The translations under genes and the position numbers were made by a program. A stretch of DNA of 64,000 nucleotides, taken from assembly GCF_025200715.1 (NCBI RefSeq), contig NZ_CP104144.1:62001-126000 (forward strand). Reading direction: 5' to 3'. Positions 8,438 through 18,457 of this stretch are shown in pieces. The notes under the pieces were generated by a model. That model did not search any database and was not told the origin of the DNA. It worked only from the letters and a program-made list of their open reading frames with translations. Source of the DNA: Rhizobium sullae. Lineage in GTDB: Bacteria; Pseudomonadota; Alphaproteobacteria; Rhizobiales; Rhizobiaceae. The number at the start of each line of letters is the position of its first letter. The first letter of the stretch is position 1.

Positions 8438-9490
8438 ATGGCTGAAGTTGCACTCTCGAACGTTCGCAAGGCTTATGGCAGCCACGCCGTCATCCACGGC
8501 GTCGATCTCGACATCGCCGACGGCGAATTCGTCGTGCTCGTCGGTCCGTCGGGCTGCGGCAAGTCCACCTTGCTGCGCATGGTAGCGGGTCTTGAGACGA
8601 TAACCGGCGGTGAGGTTTCCATCGGTTCGCGCATCGTCAACAATCTCGATCCGAAAGACCGCGACATCGCCATGGTCTTTCAGAACTACGCGCTCTATCC
8701 GCATATGACAGTCGCCGCAAACATGGGTTTTTCGCTAGAGCACCGCGGTGGCAGCAAGGCGGAAATCGCCGAGCGCGTCAAATGGGCGGCAGACATTCTC
8801 GGCCTCGCGCATCTGCTTGACCGCTATCCACGCCAGCTTTCCGGTGGCCAGCGCCAGCGCGTCGCCATGGGCCGCGCAATCGTGCGCGACCCGCAGGTCT
8901 TTCTCTTCGACGAGCCTCTTTCCAATCTCGATGCCAAGCTGCGCGTCGTCATGCGCGGCGAGATCAAGAGCCTGCATCAGAAGCTGAAGACAACGACGAT
9001 CTACGTCACCCATGACCAGGTCGAAGCCATGACCATGGCCGACAAGATCGTCGTCCTGAATGGCGGCCGCGTCGAACAAATCGGTGCGCCGCTCGACCTT
9101 TATGATCGGCCGGTCAACCAATTCGTCGCCGGCTTCATAGGGTCGCCCTCGATGAATTTCATTCCGGGAGAGATCACCTCCGAAGGTTTTGCGGCAGCCG
9201 GTGTGATACTGCCGCTGCCCGAGGCGGCGCATGATCACAACGGCAAAAAGGCGATCTACGGCGTGCGACCGGAAAACTTCCACCTGGCCGAAGGCGGCAT
9301 CTCTGTCGAGGTTGTGCTTGTCGAGCCCATGGGATCAGAGACGCAGGTGACGATGCGGATCGGACCCATAGAGCTCAACGGTATCTTTCGGGAACGCGTC
9401 TTGCCCAGGCCCGGCGAAACGATCACGGTCGAACCCGATATAAGTGCAATTCATCTCTTCGCAGCTGACGACGGCATGAGACTGAACTAG
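8438..9490 (+). CDS. Sugar ABC transporter ATP-binding protein (UgpC/MsmK type)
   Basis: Walker [10 protein letters not shown] is at about residues 36-44, the signature LSGGQRQRV and Walker [13 protein letters not shown] follow, and a TOBE-like C-terminal domain ends the protein (350 aa). It energises the transporter encoded just upstream. The last 109 bp, including the stop codon, recur as a detached copy at 18530-18638 (11 mismatches by eye). The stop codon is overlapped on the other strand by a truncated Fic gene. The gene itself is intact. Confidence 0.93.
   Translation: MAEVALSNVRKAYGSHAVIHGVDLDIADGEFVVLVGPSGCGKSTLLRMVAGLETITGGEVSIGSRIVNNLDPKDRDIAMVFQNYALYPHMTVAANMGFSLEHRGGSKAEIAERVKWAADILGLAHLLDRYPRQLSGGQRQRVAMGRAIVRDPQVFLFDEPLSNLDAKLRVVMRGEIKSLHQKLKTTTIYVTHDQVEAMTMADKIVVLNGGRVEQIGAPLDLYDRPVNQFVAGFIGSPSMNFIPGEITSEGFAAAGVILPLPEAAHDHNGKKAIYGVRPENFHLAEGGISVEVVLVEPMGSETQVTMRIGPIELNGIFRERVLPRPGETITVEPDISAIHLFAADDGMRLN
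9382..9490 (+). repeat. 3' end of the ABC ATPase gene, left copy of a direct repeat
   Basis: This 109-bp segment is repeated in the same orientation at 18530-18638 without gaps; I count 11 differences (about 90% identity), and the reading frame and stop codon are kept. The pair brackets the 9-kb signalling and Fic block. This is the arrangement expected if DNA was inserted at, or recombined into, the 3' end of this gene. Confidence 0.8.
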
Positions 9491-9954
9491 AGCCTCATAT
9501 CACGTTTCGAGAATCGGAGAGCGCGAACCTTGATAGGTTTGCAACTATGCCGCATTTCAAGTGCGTGGAACTCACCGGGCGATAGATGGGCGCCTCGGCC
9601 GAAACCGAGCAGAACCTTATGGGCGCTTTTGATAAGAAAGCTCGAAAGGGGACCTCCTTGCTCGATACTTCGCTGCGCAGCGCTGAGAGCCCGGCTGTAT
9701 AGGAAGACTTCGATCGCCTCATTTCGATAGTGCCCTTCCGGCTCATTGCCGCTTTCTTCTTGATCTGCCTCATATCTCAGCACGTCGTCGAGGGTGCTCA
9801 CGGTTCCTTCCATTCGAGAGGAACCCACCGCTTCCTGGTTGCGCAATGGCGCAAGCAGGATCTCGCCATTGTGCATACCCTTAAGCATCTGGTCATAGCG
9901 AGCGAGCGCCGCTGATGCAGAGGCTATCGGAATTATGAGCCGATTGGCATCCAT
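9487..9954 (-). pseudogene. Truncated Fic family protein (N-terminal part only)
   Basis: The 155-aa product begins like a Fic protein with an N-terminal inhibitory helix: the sequence EAVGSSRMEGT contains the S-x3-E-G motif of self-inhibited Fic enzymes. It continues to HLSPGEF and then runs into unrelated residues without ever reaching the HPFxxGNGR AMP-transfer motif. AAGGGA precedes the ATG at 9954. The 3' part is missing exactly where the ABC ATPase gene end begins on the other strand. It is therefore a remnant, probably cut by the event that created the 9382/18530 repeats. It cannot act as an AMP transferase. Confidence 0.75.
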
Positions 9955-10583
9955 TCCCTTGGGAGGGAAATTGATCGTAGTGGTATTCCACTGCGTTTGA
10001 CAGGTCGAGCGTGGGATGCTGAACCATATTTGGCTCCCAGAGTTCGGTATTTTTGCAAGATAAATAACCTTGGTCGCGCCATGGCCAACTCAATGACATT
10101 TGTCCACCAAAAACGAGGAATATTGGAAGACAAACTATTTTGAGTCCGAGTCGTGAGAGTCAATTTGTCTTGAGGTCCGAGATCCTGGATTTTTGAGAGT
10201 CAACGGGATTTGAGTCTCACGTGAGAGGTACAAACAACGTTCCCTGCCAAAATACCCAGAATCTGGCAATCAAAGTGGTCGATACCACCACTTACAGCTT
10301 CTGCGACGGTCGAGTGCGCGGCGACGATCAAGATCAAGGCGAGACTCGTCGGGGGCTGGGACGCTCATACGGTCCGGGCTGTCTCGCAGCGATCAAACGG
10401 CGAACTGGCGATAAGGCCATATCACTCCTCAGCGCCGCATGGTATATTTTGAGGCATGGCGACTAGGTGCCGCTGGAATAGCAGGTTGCTGATCGCGGCA
10501 GGTCGCGAGTGCCATATCATGACAGAGGCGCCCTGCTGCGCAGTTGCGGTACCGCTCTCGTGCACAAGGCGGAAGGCTGTTTC
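9955..10583. other. Gene-poor gap with short imperfect repeats
   Basis: I see no convincing gene in these 629 bases; small frames here have unlikely composition. The left half is visibly more AT-rich than its neighbours. TGAGAGTCAA occurs at 10154-10163 and 10194-10203, TGAGTCCGAG at 10141-10150 with TGAGGTCCGAG at 10171-10181, and a 12-bp palindrome TCTCACGTGAGA at 10215-10226. The right end must hold the promoter of the binding-protein gene at 10584. Confidence 0.55.
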
Positions 10584-11678
10584 ATGCACCGCATCGCCGT
10601 CGCAGTTTTCGCGCTTGCAGCCGTGGTCAGTTTTTCCGCGCACGCTGAGGTACTGATCGGCGTTTCAGCCGCGATGACCGGACGGCTCGCGTGGATCGGC
10701 GAACAGGGGCAGCGTGGCGCAGAGATGGCCGTGGCCGATATCAATGCGGCGGGCGGCGTTCTAGGCCAGCAGGTGCGGCTCATCGCGGTCGATGACTTCT
10801 GCGATCCAGAGCAAGCGGTGGCCGTCGCCAAAAAACTCGTGGCTGACGGCGTGGTTCTCGTCGTCGGGCACTACTGCTCTGGAGCCTCGATCCCGGCATC
10901 AGAGGTGTATGAGGCGGCGGGAGTTCTGCAGATTTCACCGGGGTCGACCAATCCGCTGCTGACTGAGCAAGGCCGCGCCAACGTGTTCCGCGTCATTGGT
11001 CGCGACGATGCGCAAGGCGTCGTCGCCGGCAACTATCTGGCCGATCATTGGGGCAACAAGAAAATTGCGATCCTTCACGATGGCACCACCTATGGCAGGG
11101 GCCTTGCCGATGAGACCAAAAAGCAGTTGAACAAGCGGGGTGTGATCGACACGGCCTACGAGGCGTACAGTCCTGCGAAGAACGACTATTCGGTTGAAAT
11201 CGCTGCACTAAAGGCTTCAAAAGTCGCCGTGATATATGTTGGCGGTTATCATGCTGAAGTTGCGCTGATGGTTCGCGCTGCACACGACCAAGGTTACGCG
11301 GTTCAGTTCATCTCAGGCGATGCCCTGGCGACCGAGGAATTTGCCCTGATCGCCGGTCCAGCCGCTGAGGGAACTCTCTTTACGTTCTCCGCGGACGCAC
11401 GGCGAACGCCCGAAGCGGCCCCGGTGGTGGAGCGGTTCCGTGCAGAAAACTTCGAACCTGCAGGCTATACGCTGCTGAGCTACGGCGCGGTTCAGGCCTG
11501 GGCGCAGGCGGTCAAGGAAGCCGGTTCGCTGGAGTTGCGCGAGGTGATTGCTTCATTGCGCGCCCACTTGTTTGATACTGTGCTGGGCCGTATCGACTTT
11601 GACGACAAGGGCGACCTCACGGTTCAGAGCTGGGTATGGTATATCTGGAAGGGTGGCGAGTACGTGCCATTGCAATAA
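10584..11678 (+). CDS. Periplasmic binding protein of the LivJ type (Peripla_BP_6), probable sensor partner
   Basis: A Sec signal peptide (cleavage after SFSAHA, about residue 21) leads into a branched-chain amino-acid-type binding domain (VLIGVSAAMTGRLAWIGEQG, VVGHYCSGASIPAS, ILHDGTTYGRGLAD). The ATG at 10584 is preferred because GGAAGG lies seven bases upstream and it starts the signal peptide; an in-frame upstream start at 10509 would bury the peptide. No permease or ATPase gene accompanies it. Instead the next gene, 87 bp downstream, is a hybrid kinase with a TorS-like periplasmic region. By analogy with TorT/TorS it may present a ligand to the kinase rather than to a transporter (inference). 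Confidence 0.85.
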   Translation: MHRIAVAVFALAAVVSFSAHAEVLIGVSAAMTGRLAWIGEQGQRGAEMAVADINAAGGVLGQQVRLIAVDDFCDPEQAVAVAKKLVADGVVLVVGHYCSGASIPASEVYEAAGVLQISPGSTNPLLTEQGRANVFRVIGRDDAQGVVAGNYLADHWGNKKIAILHDGTTYGRGLADETKKQLNKRGVIDTAYEAYSPAKNDYSVEIAALKASKVAVIYVGGYHAEVALMVRAAHDQGYAVQFISGDALATEEFALIAGPAAEGTLFTFSADARRTPEAAPVVERFRAENFEPAGYTLLSYGAVQAWAQAVKEAGSLELREVIASLRAHLFDTVLGRIDFDDKGDLTVQSWVWYIWKGGEYVPLQ

Positions 11679-11765
11679 CGCAACGCTGATCACTGCGGAT
11701 CGCGTTCGAGAAAAAAGCTGTGCGGGCCATGTTGACCACATCAGCCGGATGGATGGGTCGCCGCG

Positions 11766-14700
11766 ATGTTTGAACGTCTCGGCATACGTGGCCGCTTACT
11801 CTTCGCCTTCTTTGGTATCAGCACCTTCGCGGTGCTCGCAACCGCTGCAGCCGTGTATGCCTTCCTGCAAGTGGGCGAGGTCGTCGAGAGGATCACGGAG
11901 CGCCGGGTCCCGTCGGCGCTTGCATCGCTCGAGCTCTCCCGCCAAGCTGAGCGGGTCGCCGCCACTACGCCGGCCGTACTTGCAACGACCAGCACGGTTC
12001 AGCACAACGAGGTCTCGGCTGCGATCGGCGTGGAGATGTCGCGCCTGGAAGGGTTGCTCGCCGCGCTCAAAGGCACCGCGGCAAGCACGGCGGCGGTGGC
12101 TGAGATCGAAGCCGCAGTGATTGGCCTGAGGCGTAATCTCAACGCCCTCAACGATCTTGTCGCCGCTCGCCTCGGTGTGGTGGCGCGCAAAGAGGAACTG
12201 CTGGGCCGTTTGTCGGCTACGACAATCGCAAGCGAGCGTCTTGTGGCAGCCGGCATCCTCGTGATGAACTCCAAGATCCCCCAGTGGCGAGTAACCGTGG
12301 CGGATGCCGCCGTACCACCCGAAGCACGCGCGGCGGCTACGACAGAGCTTGCGCAGGCAATTTCCGCCTACATCCCGCAACAGAAGGCTCAACGGGAGAT
12401 TTCCGCGATCAACGAAGCGCTGCTCAAAACGGCGGTTGCACCGACGCCCGGCGACCTAGCGCTGATGTCGTTTCCGCTGCGCCGCTCGGTCGAGTCGCTT
12501 GCGACGGTGACATCGGAGATCGATGAGAAGCTGCGAACGCGGTTCCGCCAGCGTGTTGACGAGTTCGAGGGGCTGATCGACGGCCCGAAGAGCATTGCAC
12601 AAGCGCGTGAGGATGAGCTCGCATTACTCGCAAAGGGCGGGAAGCTATTGGTCGAGAACGCTCAGCTCTCGCGTAATTTGACCGTTGCCGTGGATCGCCT
12701 GGTAGCTGCGGCTAACCGTGACATCACCGAGGCTGGTCATGAAGCCGCTACCGTCCAGCGCTACGGTACCGGTGTTGTTCTTGGCTCAGCCGTTCTGAGC
12801 CTCCTGAGTTCAGTTCTGATCGTATGGTTGTATGTCGACCGCAATCTTCTTGCCCGCTTGTCGGGGCTGAGCCAGAGCATGCTTGCCATCGCCGGCGGCA
12901 ATCTTCGGGCACCACTGCCTGCCACGGGCCGCGACGAGATCGGCCGCATGGCCAAGGCGCTTCTGCTGTTCCGTGACACTGCGGTCGAGGTCGAAGAAAA
13001 AAACCTGCGTGAGATCGCCGAAGCGCGCCAGCGACTCGTCGATGCAATCGAGAGCATCTCCGAGGGCTTCGCCCTTTACGATGCTGAGGACCGGCTTGTT
13101 CTGTGCAACAGCCGCTATAGGGAAATCCTCTATCCCGGCATAGCCGATGCCGTCGCGCCGGGTGCGCAATTTGAGACGATTGTCCGTAAGGCAGTGGAAC
13201 AGGGCCTCGTCGAGGACGCGAAAGGTCGAGAGGAGGAATGGCTCGCCGCGCGGCTTGAGGCACACTGCAACCCTAAGCAGACGCTGGTTCAACATCGCAG
13301 CCATGACCACTGGGTTCAAGTAAATGAGCGGCGCATTACCGGCGGCGGCACCGTCGCGGTCTACACCGATATCAGCAAGCTTAAGAGGCATGAAACAGAG
13401 CTCGAGATAGCCCGCGACGCGGCCATGGCGGCGACCCAGGCCAAGAGCAAGTTCCTTGCCAGCATGAGCCACGAGTTGCGCACGCCGCTGAACGCCATCC
13501 TGGGCATTACCGAAATGCTGCAGGAGGATGCCAGCGAAGCCGGCCAGGACGAACTGATCGAACCGCTTCAGCGGGTCTCGCGCGCCGGCAAGCATCTGCT
13601 CAAGCTCATTAATGAGGTCCTCGATCTGTCAAAGATCGAGGCCGGCCGCCTGGAATTGCATATCGAGGAGTTCGATATCGCAGGAATGGTTCAAGATGCT
13701 GCCACAACCGCGCAGCCCCTTGCGCAGAAAAACCGCAACCGGATCATCATCCGCTGCCCAGATGACATTGGCAGCATGCGCGCCGATCAGCTTCGGGTGC
13801 GCCAGATCCTCCTCAACCTCTTGAGTAACGCCTGCAAGTTCACGGAGAACGGCCAAGTGACGATTGGGGCGACCTGCGCGGAGCATGATGGAGGCGGTGG
13901 CGTGATATTTACCGTCGCCGACACTGGCATCGGTATGACGCCGCAGCAGATGACGAACCTGTTCCAGGAGTTTAGTCAGGCCGACAGTTCCACCACCCGC
14001 AAGTACGGCGGCACTGGGCTAGGGCTTGCCATCAGCCAACGCCTGTGCCGCGCGATGGATGGCCAGATCACTGTGGACAGCACTCCCGGCGCCGGTACTA
14101 AGTTCACGGTGTGGTTGCCCTCGGCAATCGACGTAGGCTTCACCCTGGCAGAGCAGCCGGCCCCTGGCACCGGCGTCGCCGCTGATGATCACCTTCGCCT
14201 CGTCTCGAACGTGGTCCTCGTCGTTGATGACGATAAGGCGGTGCGGGACCAGATGCGCCGGTTTCTTGCCCGCGAGGGTTGCGATGTAGTGACGGCCAGG
14301 GACGGTGCCGAAGGCCTTAATCTGGCCCGGCAGGTGAAGCCAGCGCTCATCACCCTTGACGTGCTCATGCCGGGTTGCGACGGCTGGAGCGTCCTGCAGG
14401 AACTGAAAGCGGATCCTGAGCTCGCGAGTATCCCCGTTGTGATGCTCACCATGGCGGATAAGAGGAATCGGGGGTACGCGCTCGGTGCCGCCGATTACTT
14501 GATGAAGCCGATCGACCGCGACGCGCTCCGGAAACTGATCGCCAAATTCTGGTCGGGCGCGCCCAGCCCAGCGCTTCGTGTTCTGATCGTCGAAGATGAT
14601 GAGAACACGCGCCAGCAATGGCGTCGCATATTGAGTACCGAGGGTTGCGATGTGGACGAGGCCGAGAATGGCCGGGTCGCGCTGGAACGGCTCATCCGCG

Positions 14701-14984
14701 CGCCTCCGGATCTGATCATTCTCGACCTCATCATGCCGGAAATGGACGGCTTCGAGTTCCTTATCGAACTGCGAAAGCAGCCTGCCTTCAAGGCGATGCC
14801 GGTCGTGGTTGTGACGGCGGCGACCCTTGGCAAGGAAGACCACCGGCGTCTGAACGGTGGCGTCGAGCGCGTGCTCGCCAAAGCCGCCTTCAGCCGCAAC
14901 GAGCTTCTGGAGGAATTGCGCAAGATGGTTGCTCGATACATTGTCAAACGAAGCTCACCTGACAAGGATCGCCGTGATGGTTAG
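11766..14984 (+). CDS. TorS-like hybrid sensor histidine kinase with two receivers
   Basis: The 1072-aa membrane kinase has a first membrane helix at about 10-32, a long helical periplasmic region to about 340, a second helix near 340-362, HAMP, a PAS-like segment ([20 protein letters not shown]), and HisKA with [11 protein letters not shown] (His569). An ATPase domain (N box near 683, [15 protein letters not shown]) and two receiver domains follow (Asp865 and Asp987). There is no Hpt domain; an Hpt protein would have to come from elsewhere. It probably detects the state of the binding protein encoded upstream and passes phosphate to the receivers encoded downstream, which overlap it. Ligand unknown. 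Confidence 0.92.
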   Translation: MFERLGIRGRLLFAFFGISTFAVLATAAAVYAFLQVGEVVERITERRVPSALASLELSRQAERVAATTPAVLATTSTVQHNEVSAAIGVEMSRLEGLLAALKGTAASTAAVAEIEAAVIGLRRNLNALNDLVAARLGVVARKEELLGRLSATTIASERLVAAGILVMNSKIPQWRVTVADAAVPPEARAAATTELAQAISAYIPQQKAQREISAINEALLKTAVAPTPGDLALMSFPLRRSVESLATVTSEIDEKLRTRFRQRVDEFEGLIDGPKSIAQAREDELALLAKGGKLLVENAQLSRNLTVAVDRLVAAANRDITEAGHEAATVQRYGTGVVLGSAVLSLLSSVLIVWLYVDRNLLARLSGLSQSMLAIAGGNLRAPLPATGRDEIGRMAKALLLFRDTAVEVEEKNLREIAEARQRLVDAIESISEGFALYDAEDRLVLCNSRYREILYPGIADAVAPGAQFETIVRKAVEQGLVEDAKGREEEWLAARLEAHCNPKQTLVQHRSHDHWVQVNERRITGGGTVAVYTDISKLKRHETELEIARDAAMAATQAKSKFLASMSHELRTPLNAILGITEMLQEDASEAGQDELIEPLQRVSRAGKHLLKLINEVLDLSKIEAGRLELHIEEFDIAGMVQDAATTAQPLAQKNRNRIIIRCPDDIGSMRADQLRVRQILLNLLSNACKFTENGQVTIGATCAEHDGGGGVIFTVADTGIGMTPQQMTNLFQEFSQADSSTTRKYGGTGLGLAISQRLCRAMDGQITVDSTPGAGTKFTVWLPSAIDVGFTLAEQPAPGTGVAADDHLRLVSNVVLVVDDDKAVRDQMRRFLAREGCDVVTARDGAEGLNLARQVKPALITLDVLMPGCDGWSVLQELKADPELASIPVVMLTMADKRNRGYALGAADYLMKPIDRDALRKLIAKFWSGAPSPALRVLIVEDDENTRQQWRRILSTEGCDVDEAENGRVALERLIRAPPDLIILDLIMPEMDGFEFLIELRKQPAFKAMPVVVVTAATLGKEDHRRLNGGVERVLAKAAFSRNELLEELRKMVARYIVKRSSPDKDRRDG

Positions 14985-15354
14985 GATCCTCTATGTCGAG
15001 GACAATGAGGACAACGTCTACATGCTGTCCGCGCGGCTAAGACGAAAAGGCTACGAGGTAGTCGTCGCCACCGACGGCGATCAGGGCGTGGCGCGTGCAC
15101 GATCGGACGCCCCGGCGCTTATCCTGATGGACTTAAGCCTTCCCGTCCTCGACGGCTGGGAGGCGACAAGACGTCTCAAGGCATTGGCTGAGACGCGGGG
15201 TATTCCCGTGATCGCACTCTCGTCGCACGCGATGGCTGGCGACCGCGAAGCAGCACTGGCCGCCGGGTGCGATGACTTCGATACCAAGCCCGTCGACTTC
15301 GCGCGCCTGCTTGGAAAGATCAAGGCCCTGCTTCCAAAGGAGTCGATGCCATGA
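14977..15354 (+). CDS. Single-domain response regulator (CheY/DivK type)
   Basis: The 125-aa protein is one receiver domain: acidic pair EDNED, phosphorylation site Asp52 in LMDLSLP, Ser/Thr in ALSSHAM and Lys in DTKPVDF. The ATG at 14977 lies within the last codons of the kinase gene, so the two are translationally coupled; a start upstream would place most of the leader in another frame of the kinase. It lacks an output domain and could act as a phosphate shuttle or sink between the hybrid kinase and the receiver-cyclase encoded next. Confidence 0.9.
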   Translation: MVRILYVEDNEDNVYMLSARLRRKGYEVVVATDGDQGVARARSDAPALILMDLSLPVLDGWEATRRLKALAETRGIPVIALSSHAMAGDREAALAAGCDDFDTKPVDFARLLGKIKALLPKESMP

Positions 15355-16397
15355 GTGAGGTTGGACCTGCCCTGCTTGTCGTCGATGATAACGAGGACAA
15401 TCGCTTTACACTGACCGAACGCTTGAAGCGAGAAGGCTACCGGAACGTGGGATGCGCCAGCAATGGACGGGAGGCGCTCGAAATGCTGGCAACGAGACTG
15501 TTCGACCTTGTGCTGCTCGACATTACGATGCCGGAAATGGACGGCTACCAGGTGCTCGAGCACCTGAAGGCCGACACAACGCTGCGCAACATTCCGGTTG
15601 TCATGATATCGGCGGTCGATGAGATCGACAATGTGGCGCGCTGCATCAGCCTCGGCGCCGAGGACTATCTGGCCAAACCGTTCAACGCGGTTCTGCTGCG
15701 TGCCCGCGTGGCCGCCTGCCTGGAAAAGAAGAGGCTGCGCGACCAAGAGGCGGTATATATGCAGCAAATCGAAAACGAAAAGCGCCGAGCTGACGAGCTT
15801 CTGTACGCCATCCTACCGGCCGGCGCGGTGCGCGAGCTCAAAGCGACCAATGAGGTCCGGCCCCGCCGATACAATGAAGTCGCGGTGCTATTCTGTGATA
15901 TCGTTGGCTTCACAGCCTATTGCGATGAGAATCCGCCGGAGAAAGTGGTGGAGGATCTTCAGGCGCTGATCGGCGAATGCGAACGAATCGTCCGTCAGCA
16001 TGGAATGGAGAAGATCAAGACTATCGGCGACGCCTTTATGGCTACGGCCGGCCTGTTTGATCGCATGCCAGATCCGGTTTTTGCCAGCTTGCAATGCGGA
16101 CTCGACATGGTGACGGCATCACGCCGCATCGAGCCCAAATGGGAAGTACGAGTCGGCGTTCAATTCGGTCCAGTTGTGGCGGGGATCATCGGGCAGCGGC
16201 AATACGTGTTCGACCTGTGGGGCGACACGGTAAATATGGCCTCCCGGATCGCAGCCCATGCTAGCCCTGGGACCGTAGCGACCAGCGGGGCCACGTGGCA
16301 TCGCATTCGCGAGCGGGGTCGCGGGCGCTCACTGGGCTTCGTAGAAATCAAGGGCAAGGGTCGGATTGAACTGATCGAATGCCAGGAACTTCGTTGA
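15351..16397 (+). CDS. Response regulator with adenylate cyclase output domain
   Basis: A receiver domain (about 1-120, Asp57 in LLDITMPEMDG) is joined by a short coiled linker (residues 130-165) to a class III cyclase domain. Metal aspartates D183 (FCDIVGF) and D227 (IGDAF) are present, as are the transition-state Asn/Arg (DTVNMASR). Lys in EKIKTIGD and Asp in FDLWGDT are the pattern of ATP rather than GTP selection, so cAMP is the predicted product. The start overlaps the previous stop (ATGA). Phosphorylation by the upstream kinase probably switches cyclase activity; dimerisation through the linker is expected. Confidence 0.92.
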   Translation: MSEVGPALLVVDDNEDNRFTLTERLKREGYRNVGCASNGREALEMLATRLFDLVLLDITMPEMDGYQVLEHLKADTTLRNIPVVMISAVDEIDNVARCISLGAEDYLAKPFNAVLLRARVAACLEKKRLRDQEAVYMQQIENEKRRADELLYAILPAGAVRELKATNEVRPRRYNEVAVLFCDIVGFTAYCDENPPEKVVEDLQALIGECERIVRQHGMEKIKTIGDAFMATAGLFDRMPDPVFASLQCGLDMVTASRRIEPKWEVRVGVQFGPVVAGIIGQRQYVFDLWGDTVNMASRIAAHASPGTVATSGATWHRIRERGRGRSLGFVEIKGKGRIELIECQELR

Positions 16398-16510
16398 GGG
16401 GACCGGAACAACCCTAGCCACCCTTCGCCATGCAGTTCGTCTTGCCAGGCTGAGACGTTCCTGAGCGGCGGATGTGGCCGGCATGTGCCGGTGACATCGT
16501 GTCCGTGCAT

Positions 16511-17329
16511 TTACCGGATCGGCACATCCCTCTGCCTTGCAGCGGTCAGAAGCCGCTCATGAATACCATTGATTGCAGGAGCGATCATGTAGCCGTTCTC
16601 CAGATCGCCAATCATGACCGACTGCTCGCGCGGTGCTGCCAGCCAATGCAATCCAATGAGAGCGCATATCATAGCATCGATCTTGTCCTGGTCAGCTTTC
16701 ATCGGCGCCGCGTTTGCTGAGACGGCTGAACACCATGACTCTAGTTGCGCCAGGGCTCGAAGCTCTCCGAATTTCCGGACCGTTTCTGACACAGACTGCC
16801 AATGCGCGAACTTAAACGTCTTCCGGTTGGCTGGATTATATTTTGGAGCGCCGAGGCGGCGGCAATAGGTATTCTCGATTGCGAGTAATGCCAGGGCAGG
16901 AAAAACTTCGAGAAGAAATAATCCTTCATGCGCTGTTCTTGCAAGTTCGGGATCCTCGATTGCACCAAGTGCGCCCTTGAACCGCCAGATTGGCGCAGCA
17001 GCATCGAACATGCCAAGCTTCGATCGGTTCGCCGGTTGAACGCCGCCACCTACCCAGGAAATGAGCGATCCGGCAACCTTGTCGACGGGTCGCGAGCCGC
17101 TCAGATTTGGGACAATTGTCGGCTGATCAAGAGCGACCAGGCATTTGCCAACTTGCCCTCGCTCGCTATGGATGATCTCTACCGCCTCGTTGAAGGAGGC
17201 GAGCCGGGGCATGAAGTGCAATCGCGACCCCGCTTCGTCTTCGCGTAAGACGCAGATCCCTCCTGGCGCCCTGGGATTGTCTGTCCAGGCAGAGTCGAAC
17301 CCAATCACAGATGTGGTCGAGGTGCTCAT
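16511..17329 (-). CDS. DUF429 family protein
   Basis: The 272-aa protein starts with an RNase H-like first strand (SVIGFDSAWTDN, with the characteristic Asp) and has the conserved LVALDQPTIVPN and a C-terminal DQDKIDAMICALIGLHW segment, all typical of DUF429 predicted nuclease-like proteins. There are no signals for export. It lies on the same strand just downstream of the broken fic gene (21 bp between), so the two were probably once co-transcribed. Members are often found near mobile or defence-like loci, but the activity is not established. Confidence 0.82.
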   Translation of the reverse strand: MSTSTTSVIGFDSAWTDNPRAPGGICVLREDEAGSRLHFMPRLASFNEAVEIIHSERGQVGKCLVALDQPTIVPNLSGSRPVDKVAGSLISWVGGGVQPANRSKLGMFDAAAPIWRFKGALGAIEDPELARTAHEGLFLLEVFPALALLAIENTYCRRLGAPKYNPANRKTFKFAHWQSVSETVRKFGELRALAQLESWCSAVSANAAPMKADQDKIDAMICALIGLHWLAAPREQSVMIGDLENGYMIAPAINGIHERLLTAARQRDVPIR

Positions 17330-17350
17330 TCCATCCCTCTTCAGGCAGAC

Positions 17351-18457
17351 TCACTCCTGCAGAACATAGCTGGAGCTGCGTCCTCCAGCCGCTTCCCTTC
17401 TGAGGATACCGCGCCGCAGAAGGTCGTTTATATCCCTCAGCGCAGTGTCCGGCGAGCACCTTTCAATTGTGGCATATTTCGAGGACGTGAGCTTTCCATC
17501 GAATCCGTCGAGGAGGCGATTGGTCCTGTCACGTTGGCGGTCATTGAATGTTTCGCCCTCGTGTTGCTTCCAGAATTCGGCCTTGAAAAGCACATCTGAG
17601 AGGGTTTCCTTCGCACCTCCTAGGCGCGGTCAAGGCATTGCAGGAACCAGTCCAGCCACGGCGTCACGTCAAGGTCCCGGGCTTTGTGCGTCCTCTCCAG
17701 AATATCGTAGTAAGCTTTCCGGTCGAGAGGATTTGCGCCGGCATGCTGTAAAAGCGTTGCGGGCTATCTTCGGACCGGGCAAGCATCATATCCGCTATAG
17801 CACGAGCGATGCGGCCATTGCCGTCATCGAAGGGATGGATGGTCACAAACCACAGGTGGGCCAGGCCCGCCTTTAGGACAAGATCAATGTCCTCGCCGCT
17901 ATTAAACCAGTCGAGAAATGCGTTCATTTCGGGGTCGAGCCGTTCTGCGGCTGGCGCCTTATAGTGGACGCGGTCATTGCCGAGCGGACCTGAGACGACC
18001 TTCATCGGCCTCGACTTGTCGTCGCGCCAAGCGCCGACAACAATTCTCATCATGCCGCTGCGACCAGTCGGAAGAAGCGCCGCATGCCAGCCGAACAGGC
18101 GTTTGTCGGTCAAGGATTCGTCGAATTTCTGCGTGGCATCGAGCGTCATCTCGATGACGCCCTCAACATCGCGCGATCGGCGGGCAGCACCGCGCCAGCC
18201 TCAATGCCAAGGCGACGGGCAATCGATGACCTGACCTGCTGGCGGTCGAGGTTTTCGCCTTCGATCTCGCTGGATTTGATAACGTCTTCGGTCAGCGTCT
18301 TGAGAATGGCTTCCTGGCGTAATGGGAAGCCTAGCGCCTGCATATGGCCAAAGAGTCTGCCCTGCCGATGCCGGACGGTGACGAGCTGCTGGGACAGGTT
18401 TTCCAGCTTCCATTCGATCTTGGGCCATTCCGGCAGTTGATGAATGTACTTGGACAT
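17351..18457 (-). pseudogene. Fic family AMP transferase with DUF4172-type N-terminus, broken by three frameshifts
   Basis: Read from the ATG at 18457 the gene encodes KYIHQLPEWPKIEW..., the inhibitory motif SSEIEG (S-x3-E-G), the Fic motif HPFDDGNGRIAR (intact) and a C-terminal winged-helix-like end near 17351. Three breaks occur by my reading: two extra bases (CG) near 18172, shown by the 37.1-kb copy which reads on as ADRDVEGVVEMTL; two extra bases near 17727 (CTCTCGACC); and one missing base near 17625. Restoring them gives a continuous protein of about 365 aa. As it stands no full-length Fic protein is made. Confidence 0.8.

Noticed and set aside
7535..8704. Long minus-strand frame opposite the second permease gene
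   Set aside because: Arg/Asp/His-rich composition typical of antisense reading; the sense frame is a clear permease.
10221..10466. Small plus-strand frame before the binding-protein gene
   Set aside because: Starts inside a palindrome, has no ribosome site and no protein-like pattern.
9955..10583. CRISPR array
   Set aside because: Repeats are short, imperfect and irregularly spaced; no cas genes.
10584..11678. Binding protein as part of a branched-chain amino-acid transporter
   Set aside because: No liv permease or ATPase genes flank it; the neighbouring kinase makes a sensory role more likely, though shared use with a distant transporter is not excluded.
12810..13595. Minus-strand frame inside the hybrid kinase gene
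   Set aside because: Shadow of HAMP/PAS/HisKA coding sequence.
16398..16510. Terminator between the cyclase and DUF429 genes
   Set aside because: Convergent genes suggest one, but I found no good stem with a T-run.
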